This document shows, in pieces, positions 42,401-57,400 of a stretch of DNA of 64,000 nt. The notes under the pieces were generated by a model, which was given only the letters and a program-made list of their open reading frames with translations, was not told where the DNA came from and did not search any database. Made by a program: the position numbers and the translations under genes. The stretch lies in the NCBI GenBank assembly GCA_022113835.1, contig JAILWY010000010.1, positions 6,287,501 to 6,351,500 of the forward strand, read 5' to 3'. Position 1 is the first letter of the stretch. Every line of letters begins with the position of its first letter. The stretch is from Atopsyche davidsoni. Its lineage: Eukaryota; Arthropoda; Insecta; Trichoptera; Hydrobiosidae.

Positions 42401-45400
42401 TTGCTTGCTACTGCTGATTATAAAAAAAATATGTTTATGTACAACATACATATAATATGTATTGCTATGACATGAACAAGAGCTGCACTAATAATAGCCG
42501 ACTAATAAATTGCAGATATTCAGAATATCAAGTGTTATAGGCAATTGAGAAAACCAATGTGCAATCGAAAAATCTACTCTGAAATCGGTTCTACGGTAGA
42601 ATAGGTATGGTACAGATGCGCCGCTACTCTATTCTCGTAAGTAAGGTGGGTATCGCGTGGCTCGGGCTGGACCCAGCAGGGCAAGGCGGGACGCTGCTCT
42701 GGTGAGGATGAGGCCAGGACAACACTCACAGACAGCTACGCTAGCGGCGCCGGGGCGGTCGGGCGACGCCGATCCGGCCGGCGACTGCAGAATGAGCTGC
42801 GGGGGCTCACATGGGGGCGGCGCGGGGGGCGCGGGCGGCGCGGGCGCGGGGATGGGGCCGCTGCCGGGCACGCCGCTGTTCACCACGAAGGCCGAGTTCT
42901 CCTCCTTGGTGATACTCATGTAGTAGCACGTGTCCGTCCGCTTCATGATGTGACGCGGCCCCGGGTTCAGCAGGATCGTCTCCTCGTAGAACTCCGGCAG
43001 CTCCGACGGCCGCACCCCCACTAGGGCCACACCGTACCTGCCAACAACACATGCGTCTCAGGCATTTCCTACACCAGACAGTTGTCATTATCTTTATGTT
43101 TAAATATATATTGTAACGTGCCGGGGTTCACATTTAAACGCTTATTTATGTCAACACAAGTTATATTTATTTATCTACGTACAGAGTATTTATATTCACA
43201 TTATATATTTATATTAACATTGTTATGAGTGCAGACAGACCGAAGCCCTATTTGACACTAATCACAAAATGGCTCCCCCCTTGCATCTCCAACATTCGGG
43301 AGCTCGCGCGAGGCGCACTCCTCGCTTCTACAAGACCGCGTATCGGCGCTCCTAATCGATGGTCGCTCGATCCTTCCAGAGTCCCTTTGTTTATGGTGTT
43401 CGTTTTTCAAACTTACTGCTAGACCGTAACAATATATTTTGTGAAAGGTTGGCGAAACCGGTCACAAATAAAAACGAACATGTGGAAAATGTATGTGATT
43501 GTAAATGAACAAGTACTCTCTGTCAAAAATATTGAACTTCTATTTTGTGGATTGAACGTCATTCGAGTGCGTTTAAATACCTGTACAGGCTTATATTACT
43601 TACTAATATGATTAGGCATATTTTTACACATATTGAAAATGATTCAAATAAACTCTCAGAAAAATATCATCGTGACTTGTATCATCCTACACAAGTCACG
43701 ATGATATTTTTCTGAGATTTTTCATATTTTTGTTCTTACTTGCGGTGGGAATGGAAACTGGCGTAGGTAAAACTCTTGCCCTCGTATTCTCCGAAGAAGC
43801 GGCTGTCTCCGAGGATGATGTGGTAGATTTCATTTCCGGAGCACTTCCCGTACAGACGGTGCCACTCCTCCTGCGACTGTTGTCCTTCCCTGGTATCAAA
43901 ACAATCAATTATATCACACAAAGTGGGGAATAAAAATTACTTTGCCATCTATCTTTCACACACTGTGCAGCTCACGGTTGAATATGTTTCATGTTTAATT
44001 ATACTTTATGGTAACATTCAATGATTTAAAGGTCTATATTTTTTATCACGTCGAATGATTATTGTATAAACAATATACAGGCAATCGATTCGTGCATCGA
44101 GTGAGGTCCAATCCCACGCTTTGTGGCTGTATCGTTTCTATCACTGTGAATCTATAACTGAGCGAAAAATTGAATAGGTAAATACAAGTGCAAAACGTTG
44201 TCTTTGGTTTTTTTGATAAATATTTGTAACTTGCAAGCATTCTTGACTTTTTTAAAGTATTATACAAATTCCGTATACTAAAATTATAATAACATCGGTG
44301 TTTTTATAGTCAAAATAGCAAAGACGTGAACCATTAGTTATTGATTATTATCATTAAATATTCAATAGATTCGTAATCGCACAAAAACCGCGGATTTCAT
44401 AAATATTTAATCTTCATAAAAGGTGGTTTTCGTACTTTCCTGATTTTTTATTCCTATGTTAACCATATAAATACCCTAAAGAATATTAGATGTAGGTCTC
44501 AAAAATATGTTAAGTCTATTGTAAAGGATCCCCATCCTAGAATATTATTTTAGGAACACGTTAATATCTTTAGCAGGCTTATGGATGGTGAAATAACACG
44601 TTTATTAAAAAAAACAGTAAGGTTTTTTTATGCTAAGTATCTATTTACAGAAATATAAAAATATGTTGAAAAAAGTTTAGACTAAAAATATATAATTTTT
44701 TTGATATTCACTTAACCATCTAAATTTTCTTCAAAAATATTCCAACTTACCTTTAAACCATAGCTTTATAGCACTTTTACTAGTAGCTGTATATATGCTT
44801 TTACACAAACATTTTTAAAAGCCGCCTTAATTGAAGAAATAAAAAAAAATGTTATTCTCAAATGAACGCAGCAGGTTTTATTTTAAAGTAGTGATTTTTA
44901 TTAATCGTTTTTCACCAAAGCAAGATTGTTTACTAAATAATATGTGTCCAGGTATAAGCGGCACTAAAGCTCAGATTGTAAGAGCAGTGGGCCACGTTAC
45001 GGGTGTGTTTGAAAAATTCCCGTCGCTTCAAATGTGAATCGATTACTTTAAAAAAAAAATATTTTTTTAGTGTTATTTTAAAACTTGGTGTAGCTGTTGC
45101 GATATTTTCTTCGTGGCTGAGAACAGGGTGAGACTCATGGACTTACTGGCCGCGGGAGGTGTGCAGCAGCAGCGTGACGAGGGTGGAGGCTCCGGGGCAC
45201 GTGCAGTTGTTGGCCAGCAGGGCGTACTTGAACTCGTCCTCGCAGACCACGTACTCGGCAAACTTCACATGCAGCTTGTTCTCGGGCCGGAAGATCTGCA
45301 CGTACTGTGGCACGTTCGGAGCGAAGTCCTTCACCGCCCAGGACCTGGACATCACGTTGAGAATTCAATTAATACTTCAATGTTTTCAGGCATACGTATG

Positions 45401-48400
45401 TGGACACAATGGAAATATACAGTTCTCCGCTTAGCAGTGTGGAACTGAAGATATATGCGTTAAAGTACACGTTTACGGGCTAGACCGTTTTTTTTTTCAG
45501 AAGATAAGAACGGGATCAGAGATAGAACTGAATTTACTGGAGAAAGACGCAAAACCCACGATTAGAATGAGAATTTATTTCAATAGTTTAACATTGAAAT
45601 GTGTCTTACAGACGCTTTCGAATGCTTGTTAAAAGATAAGTTGCGTAAAAGTGCACATTCTTTTATATTTAAATCTAAGATATTTCACGACAGCCATTTG
45701 TCGAATGTCTCAGTTTGAAAGGCTTTTAATACGTACATGAATAGCTTGGCAATTACGACCCAGGTTGTTTGCTCGCTTTCAACGCCTCTATCGTTTGGCG
45801 TCAACGGTAAATTTTGACTTTGACGAGCCTAGTAATTAATAATAAATTATTTTGTACCGTAAGATAGTATGTTCGTCGGCCGCGGTTTTGTCGGCGTAGT
45901 TCCGGGCGGCCAGCACGAACACGGCTTCGGCGGCGTTCATCCTGGCGCGGCACAAGTCCCCGTCCTTCAGGCACGACCCCTGGATGTAGATCACGCGCTG
46001 AGCCCAGATGGGAACCTGGACAAAAAGGCCACGTGGTCGTCGAGTGTCATGAAAGTACTTCTATATGCGAATTCAATGATCCTACGTTGATTTTATACTG
46101 TATACTTTATGTCCAAATGGATCCGGCCACGTTCAAAATTCACCAAATGGATAGATAATGCGATCTATTATTGATTTTATTTAACGCACTTTGCCAAATA
46201 GCAAACAAACGATTTCGAGCTGCCCAAAGAGCGTAATCTAAAAAATGATTATAAATATGCAGATTAAAATATTAAATAACGTTATATCTCAATCAAGGTG
46301 AGCTTTTGAATTAAATGCAGTCATGCACAAAATGATTTTAAATGTAATGTTAAGGTTTTATTTTACTGTGAAAAATAAGGCACTCTTTCAGTTGCTTACC
46401 AGTAAAGGTATTTTAATAAAGTATTTAAACTTTCCATGGTGCTTAAGAAAAGGAGATCAGACTAAAAATATGTCAACTGCTTACAGTCTGGAATGATCTT
46501 GTTTTTCTGAATATTTTGTAAAAATATGTTTTAAAGGTCAATAATTTAAGACATTTAAGATTACAAGCGCTCTACACTTGCTTTACAGCGCTATTTTATT
46601 TAATACTGATTTAAATAATCATCACTCTGAGTCAGTGGTTTTAAAGTTAATACCCTCGCATTAGATCTATCTGCCAGGAAAATCCATTCTCGTGGTTTCA
46701 CTGCCTTCAATACCTTCAGGTCTAAGAATTATTGGAATACGATGCCTCTACGCCGCGATAAGGTAAAACACGTAACGAGAAGGTTATTTACATTTTGAGT
46801 CTTCATTAAATCTATAGAGTGACGCAAGAACAATGACGTGCAGTTACTTCAAAATCTAAGCGAGAATTTATTTATAGAATAAACAATAAGTCTAGTGAAT
46901 CTTTAAAGTTATTGAGTTTCTAGGTAAAAATACCTCTGAAATAACGAATTTTTCCAATGTAAACTTTATTAAAAAAATCGAATAAAATTGAATATAATTA
47001 AGTGCGTTGTTGAATCAAAATTTGAAGCAATTTTATTTTATTTATAAATTGCAAACTGCAGTTCTATTGCGTTAAAATATATTTTAAATTGAACGAAACG
47101 ATGAGAAATAAGCCTCCAAAAGCATTGAACGCGACATAGATGCTATTTAAATCGATACGGCTTGGTCATTTGACCCTCTCTCCTATTTCTGTTATATGGC
47201 GAACATATAAAGAATTATTTGAACGCGTAAAACTGTTTGCGGTATTAAATCCCTCCATTTCATAAATAAAACTCCAGCGTTTTTTCTGACCATAAAAATA
47301 AATTAAACAATGATTGACTTACTGTGAATCTTAAAAAAAAATGGAAACGTTATATGGTTTTATGATAACAATTTTTTACGTTTACATTATATTACAATCA
47401 TAATTATAATTAAAACAGATATGTTATATGCTCATGCTTTGATGGTTAAAAAAATATTTGAATGTTATATTGATAAAACTATTTCAATGAAAACAGAAAA
47501 ACTCTACTGTTGAAACCACTTAGTTATTTATTAAAATAAAATTGTCAGCATTAATTTGAATTTGTGACAAAAGGTCAGGTAAAAAATAAAATTTTTGAAA
47601 AAGTCGCGCTTTAAAGTCGTGAATAAATATTTTCAGTCAACTTCGTGTATAAATATTCCACTTTCCGACGTTTGTCGTTTTTCGAGAAGCTTAAATTCTC
47701 GACTCGCGAAAATCTCACGGCGCACCGTCACGGGTAGTAAAGTTCAAAAGCAAATATAAGGCATAAACCACGTTAAGGATATTTTACATCTTAACTTTTC
47801 TGCTAGCGGATATAAATTTCATTATAAATTTGAAATTTAAGCACGCACAATTCTGTTCATTTGAAATTCAACGCTAAAAACTTAATGAAACATATGAACT
47901 GATGATTATTGAATATTCAATAAATCCGTATTTTTTACCTAGCACACTTATTGTGCTCGAAGTGTGGCTTTAAGTACGCAATTCACACATGAAATGACTT
48001 TAAATACTCTTTTTCGAGATAAAGGATGGATTCAAGCCTCCACCAGTAGCTGAGTCACTGAGGCATCAGACCGTGAAATCCATGAGGTGTGCAATTCGAA
48101 GCGTGTCTTGATATATATTTTCATGGATTTGAAATATAATCCTTGATTATTTAACTTTTTTGAACAAACAAGTAATTAAATAATTGTAAAAAAATGATCA
48201 ACAAATTATTGTTCTGTGATCTATAGGGCAATTTTTATAGAACATAAGTATTTAAAAAAATTATTTGATTTTTGCAAGTTATTGATACAAAGTATAGCGT
48301 GTACCTGAAGAATCATTCGCATGGTGGTGTCAAGTTCCATCGGCGAGAGGAGCACAACGTAGTAGTCTTGGAGTAAGGGGTGGGCGTAGAACTCGTTGAG

Positions 48401-51400
48401 GAAGTCCATAATGGTGTCGGCGTGGAGGGTTGTGGAGCAGACCACAACGTGCTTCTCAGACTGGGCGCGGTGTGAGGAGTACGAGCCTCCCAGCTTCTGG
48501 CGCTCCATCCAAGTGAAGGCCAGTTGTTCAAACTATCAAGAAAAGAGATCATATATCAGCAATATACATAAATCATATTCACAACTCTACATCCAATAAA
48601 CTGCAAGCCTGAAAAATCGATGTACTGGCCCTGAGAAGCATACCCAAACAAACCTCATTTGTTATTTACATATAACTTAGGCAATTAAACGAGAACTTTG
48701 AAATATACGTGTATAAGTAAATAATTATAAATTTTAAAAGGTTTGTGATTTTTGTTTTATGTATTAAGAAGAAAATTATCAAGTATTACACCTTAACAGT
48801 TGGAGAATTTCGCTACTCGTTTATAATCTAAAGCGATCTGTTAAAGAAAATATATTGTATTATCTAAGAATTCATTGAATGTGGTAGAACGAGCTTACCT
48901 GGTGCCTTCAAATACATGTTAGAATAATAGCTCATCATATTTGAGGCGAGGGATGTATGATTAAAGCGTTAGTAATTCATCGAGTCGGCAGAGGCAGATT
49001 CCATTATACAGAAAGGTTGTGAATGATTACAGTATTATTGCATTATCGCTCGAGGAAAAAATATCAAGGATCTTGAAAATGTCTGTTTTTTAATTTACTT
49101 TGACTGGAATTTTTATGGAAAACTATAGTTTTTACAAAAACACATCTTTAAACAAAATCAATAGATATTAAGGCATATCTTTCAAAATTTTTAGATTTTA
49201 TAAATGACTTCTACAGGTTATTGGGTTTGAATGTTTTTTTTTTTTAATTAATAACTAAAAAAAATAATTTTGTTTTATTTTGTATGAATTTATGCAAAAG
49301 GACTAGTTTTGTTGCGACTTATCTCTAAATTTACTAACTACGAGTGTGAACTCAGACCTGGGTCGGTAGGACGATAAGGGCGACACAGATCATGATCACC
49401 ATGTAGAGCTGGGTGGGCCAGATGTCGGGGACCAGGTCTCCGTAGCCCACAGTAGAGAAGGTGACTACTACGAAGTAAGTAGACTGGAACAGGTTCAGGT
49501 GGCGATGGCCAGCTCTTTGGAAGTGCTGAATTCCACAAACACTAAAAAAATATGTACATATTAATAAATAGTTTACATGGTAAAATTATGCGATATGATA
49601 ATAGCCATGTTGATATCATACACATAGAATATCTACGAAAATATCCTGAAATTTAAGATCTGCATTCGTAATTCGTAATAAAAACATTATCGGGGACCTT
49701 AAATCTGTGACACATTCTTTTATTTTTAAAATTATTTGTAATTAAAAATAATACTGAACCTTGTGAACACAAGACACATCAGTGTGGCGCACAGAATCAT
49801 GAGTTGCTGGGAGAGAGCCGATTGGGACTTTTGCATAGCTCGATGTAGATCGTTCTAGAAAAAAGAGAGAAAATGTAACTCCAAAATAAGTATATGGCTT
49901 GGCGCAAGTATTTCTGGGCGTATTGCCAATTATTACGGAAGACAAATTGTACCGCAAAGCTATATAAATTTCACAATAATTGAGTTTAACGTCGAATCAA
50001 AGAAAATATGAAATACTGAGTAATAAGTTTCGGATTTAAAAATCTTTATTTCAGACGGACTTTTTTTTTTTCGAAAATTATTACGAGAAGTCTACTAAAA
50101 ATAACAAAGCTCTTTACTTTGCGAAAGTATTATTAATAACAATAAAAAGAAAACGAAAAAAATATACATGAAAATTTCCATTGTTTTTAATTATCAAAAA
50201 TCATACTAAAAACGTAGTTGTTTTGTCTCTCCACGGAGACGAAATACGCGATATTAATAAATAGTTTATTATTTTGCAAAGCAATTATTTCCCTCTTTAC
50301 CCGGGGGAAGCGGGCAGAGTTGATTATCGTTCAGAGGGATGTGGGTTGGAAAGTCCAAACATAACGATCCTGGGGCGGACAAAATTAGCGTCTGATAAGA
50401 GCAAACAGCGATGTTTGATTTCACTACGTAAGAAGTTCTGACATAAATGGTGAAATATCTATATACTTACAAACATATTTCCAAGAGATCGTTTTGCCAG
50501 CCAACAATTAAGGAATACCGGGATGAAAAGATTTCTCCACGGTGGGTAAACCATCTGGAAAGAAATGAGCTTTTATTATTGGTGTCATATAATGGTATAA
50601 CTTTACTAAGTATATTATGTAAGTGTGTATACTTTTGGTAGTAAAGTATAAGTTGGGATTAAAGACTTAAACTTCAATATGTTCATATACTACTCAAACT
50701 TCTTCATTAAGTATCAAAGGAAAGTAAAGCAATTGGTATTTGAGATAGTGCTGAAATGAAGTTGCGATGATAGTTATCTTTGGTTATGGATAAGTATGTA
50801 ATTGCTCTTTACATGAATAGAATAATTTATTAACTTGAAGTTGTGATTAGTTTTTGCGTTTCCAGCCGTATTACCTCAGAATATATTTCTAAGTACTTAA
50901 TGCTAGGGGTATTTTAAGTTTAATAATCCTAATGGTCCGTCAATGCAAACTACGTGAAGATAACGTGTTGTTTGATACTTACAGTCACGGCAAAGGGAAT
51001 GGTTGTCACTAGCTCGAGGATGAAATGAAATGACATAATCAACTGCAAAACATTTCCCTGTAAGAAAAAACACAAGCTCTGGTTACGATTTTCATAACAA
51101 GTACTTTTATAGTAGGATGTTTGTAAATATCCCCTTATAAAAATACGTCGGTCTCTTCTTCTTTCCTTCCACTGAAAACTCATTTTTGCCATGTATTCTG
51201 ATAAAAATAAAATATGTTTACGTTGGATTACAAAAAAAGAGCGAATTTAAAAAAAAAAACAATCAAAAAACATTGAAACTCAATAAAAGTACTTTTATAA
51301 TAGTATGATATATCTCACTATGGAAAGACTTGCTGCTAATTAATGTCTTTGATTATTTCTTGTACAACAAAAAACAAACCCAGTTTGTGTTGTCTATGAG

Positions 51401-54400
51401 AAATCTGCCTTAAGCATAAAGTGGAGAGATAAGCTGGATTTTCAGCAAACGACGAAAAAATTCCAAGGAATTCCTAATCAAAAAATACTGAAATTTATCT
51501 GATGTACATTTACGAATGTTTCGGAAAATCTTTTTTTATTTATTTTTTACGTAAACCCGTGTATTTTTAACACACCTTTACGACATTATCAAAGATTGTA
51601 GGTGTGATCAAAGGCAGCTACGTATTTTGAATGCTAATTTTAATATGTGTTTGTGTTATTCATACTTTAAAATTCTTACATTAGCAACATTTTTTAAAAA
51701 TTTAATTTCAAATTAATGACTTTAATATTTTTAGGTTATATAGAATATAATATTTCCATAAGCAATTAAATATAAGTTACTTACGAAATTAATCACCCTA
51801 AATAATTTAAAAAAAAAATATATATATTATATATAACTGAAAAGAACAATGAAATCAAATAGAATAGAAGCTTCTCATAATGTGACAAAGAGAAAATCAT
51901 ATTTACTTGAGAGGAAAATATTTTTTTGAGACTGCAATGCGTCAAAATACTATACGAGGAAACAAAAAAAGAATTTGTTATTGACGCAGTCATTTATCAC
52001 CATTGTTTTAATTTCAATAATAGTTACACGTTTATCAATTAGAAAATCATTTTTCAAATTATTTAGTCATCTACACTTTCAATTAATTACTAAGGAAGCT
52101 TGAGACAAGACTACGTGTTGTACGTACTTAAAATGTACAATGGCAATTGACACGAACGACATTTCTTGAAGATTATTAAAATGGACACCACATCAATCAC
52201 GATATGACAAGATAGGTTGGCGTACAGGACTGAATGACGTGAGCAATTAGCTCCTAGGTAACTGATTGAAATGCTGTACTAACTGAAACATTCGTTAAAT
52301 TAAATTAAAGTTCGGTTCAGTTCGGTTCAGTTCGGATCAGTTCGGTTCAGTTCGATTCAGTTCGGTTCAGTTCAATTCAGTTCGGTTCAGTTCGGTTCAT
52401 TACGGTCCAGTTCGGTTCAATTCGGTTTAGTTCGGTTCGGTTTAGTTCGGATCGGTCGGTTCGGTTCAGTTCGGTTCAATTCGGTTCAGTTCGGTTCAAT
52501 TCGGTTCAGTTCGGTTCAGTTCGGTTCAGTTCGGTTCAGTTGGGTTCAGTTCGGTTCATTTCGATCCAGTTCGGTTCAATTCGGTTCAGTTCGGTTAAGT
52601 TCGATTCAAGCGCCAAGAAAGCGCTCACAATTTCAGCTCAGCTAATTGGCAAACTAGTGTATCAAGCAGTACGATTCGTGGACTACAAATCTCTACAAAT
52701 GTCTGAAGGGTAAGGGCCTGGTAACAAAAGCAATCGTGCCATATCTGCGTCGCGTCATCGCCAGTTACTTCCGTGAATGCAGCGCACACTTCACTCCCGC
52801 AGGTGGGGCCAACACTCGCGAAGTGTCTTCGTACCTCGTGCCACCCGCTCTTATGTAACGTTATGTACAATGCGGCCCTGTGAGTAGAACTACCAGAAGG
52901 CGTGGAAGAGAACAGTTTCGCGGCCGTTGCCATAATACATGACTGGGCTTTAGCAGCTCACACAAATGCAGCTTACACAAATGCAACGGAAATACTCGAA
53001 GGAAGACGCAAGTACGAGCTTCAGCACATCATCATCGGAGGCGCGGAAATCGGTCCGATCCGATACCCGTGCAGTTGGAAGCTCCTTGACTTACACTGCC
53101 CACATTCGAGGAGCCGCGGAAGTGGAAACCACTCGCCCCAACAAAGTATGCCCCAACCAAAGAATTTCATAAAATTTCAATAGGTAGATGCGGTGCACGT
53201 ACTCGTAACAGAAGAATCGATGTATGTAAAACTTGATTTCGGTCCTAGGCCTCTAGATATTCTAGCCCTCTGGACAAGGCAGGTCACTAATCGCCTGCCC
53301 TAACTCCTCGACGCCCTGGTGAGCATAGGATGGATGGCGTGCGCACGTTGCCCACTTTGCGACGGCGTCCACGCTGTTCGAGTACTGCGCGACATGAATG
53401 AAATAAGCTCATTTGGACAACCCATCCACAAGCAGACCAGCCTGGGGCGCAGTCGTGGACTTCTGGGAGAAGGTCCAAAAGAAGAAGGAGCTGGAGAATA
53501 CTCAACAAGCGTGTGCCTACGTTTTAAGGATTTACACCCCCCCCCCTCTTTACACGAAACATGCAGTCAAATATATATTCATTTTATTATTTTCTAATAT
53601 ATGTATGTAATCTATACTATACTGCCTTCCCCTTTTCAAGAATACAACATACCTTGCGCTTTGTATTTTCTATGTTTTGTTTTTAGGCCGTAAAATAGAC
53701 GCCAATTTTTTATTTTATCTCAGTAAACAAGTAGCATCGCTTTCCACTATTTTGTAATATACATATCGTATATAGGTCTCTTTTTTTCTCTAGCAAGCCC
53801 ACTATTCTTATTAAAACACCGCTTTCGCTTAATAAACAAACAAATGAAATTTTTCATTGCGATGCAAGTTTTGAGTATAAATAATCAAACTATATGAACT
53901 TACTTTGTAACTGAGATAGGCCAGCAACATGGACTCTGTGAGAGAGATCATTGCTAGCACGACTTGCACAATCCACAGTGCCAGAGAGCGATTGACCCAC
54001 AAGATAGCATCCCAGTTGATGACGGGATGCTCCTGGAACTCCTCCTGGGTCAAGTTGGCTGCCCTCTCCAGCATGGTTGTATTGCCTGGCTTGCATCCGT
54101 AACTGTGAAGGAAATAATCTAAATTTAATACAAAAAAAAATTACTTGACATTTTATGATTGCGTCAGAAGTGTCAAGGAAATATCCAAAAACTTTTTCAA
54201 CATTAAAAAAATAATCTTAATAATTTTGACGGCGCATTGAAAATTTTATGTAAATCAACACAAAAAACTATAAATGTAGCCCGTCACAGAATGACGCGCA
54301 TTCGATGAACAATGCAATTGCGTTTGGCTGAATATTTGTTTTTATTTTGTACCATCAGTTGGATGAAGGTGCAAAGCTCTGTGATATAGAAGCAGAATGG

Positions 54401-57400
54401 CCCACTGATTCTGCCACTGGACCTGTTAATTTAGCTCCCATTGATGCAAAAGATATACTGTTATTGTATGATCTAATTTTTCTCTTGAAATTTCCATTAT
54501 AAATATCCTCTAAACATCCTGGGGAAAAAGGCCCTGCTGGTAGTTTCACTTAACTTGATGGTTTTTCTGCTTGAAAATGTAATGCATTGGCAGAATCGAC
54601 AGGTCACATTCATTAATCCGCAATTGTTCTTTCGAAGACAAACGCAGCGCTCGCTGTGCATCAGTTTCTTTTTGTCTTGAGGTCGATGCGCGTACTCGAA
54701 TTTGAAGAAGACGCTGCTCACGTTTTCCTTCTAATTCATCGCTGGACATTTCTGTCACATTTCGTGTTACAAACAACGCAGCATTTTTCACAGCACTGTT
54801 ATTTATTTGATGCAGTCTTTACCACGATCAATTGAGTAATCCTTTTTGAATTACGTTAGTATGAGTTATTAATTTCTAACGCAATTTCGATTAAAAAAAA
54901 AAGATGGCATAAACTGAAATAAACTGGAAATTTCTAAAAAGCATCAAAATTTGTTTTTTTTGTAAAAGTTGTAAATTTGAAATTCTCGCGGTGAACAACA
55001 GAATCATATAATACGTACATATTATATATTATTATATATACGTACGCTAAAGCATATTTTTTAGTTTTATTAAATTAGTTTATGAATGAAAATATTATCC
55101 TATCGTCTTGAAATTCAGCACATAGCTGCTGAAAAATTTACTAAACTTACGTGCAAAAAATCAGCGTTGTATCTTTTGAGATATTCTATAGAGAACCAAT
55201 AAATGAAACATACACACACACCCAATGGATATTACTATAGTAAATACTATATATAACATTTTGTCAATCCATCAGATGCGTTTATTTAGTTGATTGTCGC
55301 TTTTATAAATTATTCTTTCCGAAATCATATCGAACAAAAACACCATGTAAATACCATTGGTATTAACGTTTATTATATTTTAATAATATCATAAGTCCTG
55401 GAGTTATGAATTATCTCATTTAATTGAAAGAATTATTCATTTCCCGAGTTCACAACTCATGAAATTGAAAAAGATTCATATCAATATAGTCTACAAATCG
55501 TCTGTTATTAGGGTTTAAATAAATAAAAGTATCTTCATCTTCACATGAAAACCGACATTGGGAGTGCTTGCTACAAAATACTTTTTGAAAAGATCTTATT
55601 TATATTGCATAGAAGTGGCAGGTGCATAGGGTAGAGCGAAAATAGAATCGACGAAAGGATTTATAAATACACAAAAGTACTGCACTGATGTTTGAATAAG
55701 TACGTTAATACTTTTGGGTCAATTTAATTTAAAAGATACTGCAATTGATATTGAACTGACTCAGTTTTTTAAGCACTTATATTTTTTTAAACAATCATAC
55801 AAAATATTTTATTTGCACTTTTACTTAACAGCAATATTTGTTGCTGTTGATTTCACAGTATACATTTTTGTAGTACTTAAAAATGCATTAATATATATGC
55901 ATATATTAATGCGAAAATAACTTTTCGAAAAACATAACATAACATAACTTAACATAGTTTTTTTGAATGACTATTAGTAGCCTTGAAGGGATTGATGCCC
56001 GGCCCTTTTAGGAAAAACTTTTTTCAACTTTCGAAGCTCTATATTTCACATTGATTGCTTTAGTTCCACATGATAAACGATAGAGATTTTTTCAAATCAT
56101 ACGGTTAGTTGAACATAACATGCATGTGAAGCGACATTTCCAATAGCTGCGAAATGGAATAACTAAAATGACAAACGACATTTCTGTTTCAATTATCCAA
56201 CAATAGTTCACAATAACCCTACATTTAACACTCAACTGAACATGTTTGTTTTCTACAGTTATAAATGAGGTTTTTGTCACTAATTTGATTATCATTTAAT
56301 CAACCTAATAAAGGTATTTCTACAAAATGGTTGTCACCGTGTTATACCAATATATATAAATATAAATCTTTTATTCAGCACTTCCTCGATCAACAATAAT
56401 TGTGCTTGAAAACATAGACTGTTGTTCTAAAAAATATGTTTTAATAACATACAAAATGTAAGCGATTCTTAAAATAAACAATTTTTATAAATAATTACGA
56501 TAAAACTAGTTTATAAGATTGTAATACGACTGTGCTATTTATTTTTCCGTTTGTGATGATAATTTCCGTCAAGCTCAGTAAATTTCTGTGCGTTTTGAAT
56601 AAAACTAAAAATACACCAAAATTAATGAGTATTTGTAACAGCGATTTAAAAACTTTACAGGTGACAAATATCACAGGAACTTGTTTCCTTTTTCATTTAC
56701 AAAAAAATTCTTCAAAAGCTACGCCTACGGTATTAATAATACTTTCCTGTAGCGAGTGAAAAATATGCATTTAAGAATTATTTCGATGTTACTTTTCTAC
56801 ATGTTACAGCCGCAGAATATCATTTTTTTTTATTTCTTTTAGCTTTAGCTAATAGCTTGGAGCGTAAAGAGTGTTTTAAAGAAAAAACCTAATTTTCTTT
56901 GACGATATCCTTGAACGGAAATATTATTTATTTATAATTTATTTTTTTCTTTATAAAAAACATGCATTGAAAACAGGCTGTTGATGTTCAGATTTATTTT
57001 GATGTTGATGATGATAGTTGATGATTTGATATATATAAACTTTTATAACTACTAAAGTTATATTCTATGCTTTTGAAGAAAGTGAAAACCCTTCAAAGAA
57101 AAAAAATGTCTATAATTTATTATTTCAATTTTATTTTGCATAAAACTAAGCAAATGTCTATTGCTAGTGAAGCTCGCATAAAATTTAAAAAAAAAATATA
57201 TATATATTGCGACAGCAGATGGAAGAAGTTTTACATTTAACTTAAAAACAAACAACCCTCATAAAATTAACATTACGGGTAAAGAAATCAAACACAACAA
57301 GCCATGGAAATGAAAATTGAAAATACAAATTTATTCAAGGCATGTCAGCAAACGGGGAGCTTTTTGTTCTGAACGTCGATTTACAACTACTCATTGAAAC

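Noticed and set aside
42657..42923. 88-codon Gly/Ala-rich frame on +
   Set aside because: Opposite-strand shadow of the Pro/Ala-rich SLO2 exon K.
45113..45448. 111-codon frame on + across SLO2 exon I
   Set aside because: Opposite-strand shadow of a conserved RCK1 exon.
52309..52609. Short repeats considered as a CRISPR array
   Set aside because: Units are contiguous direct repeats without unique spacers, in an intron of a eukaryotic gene.
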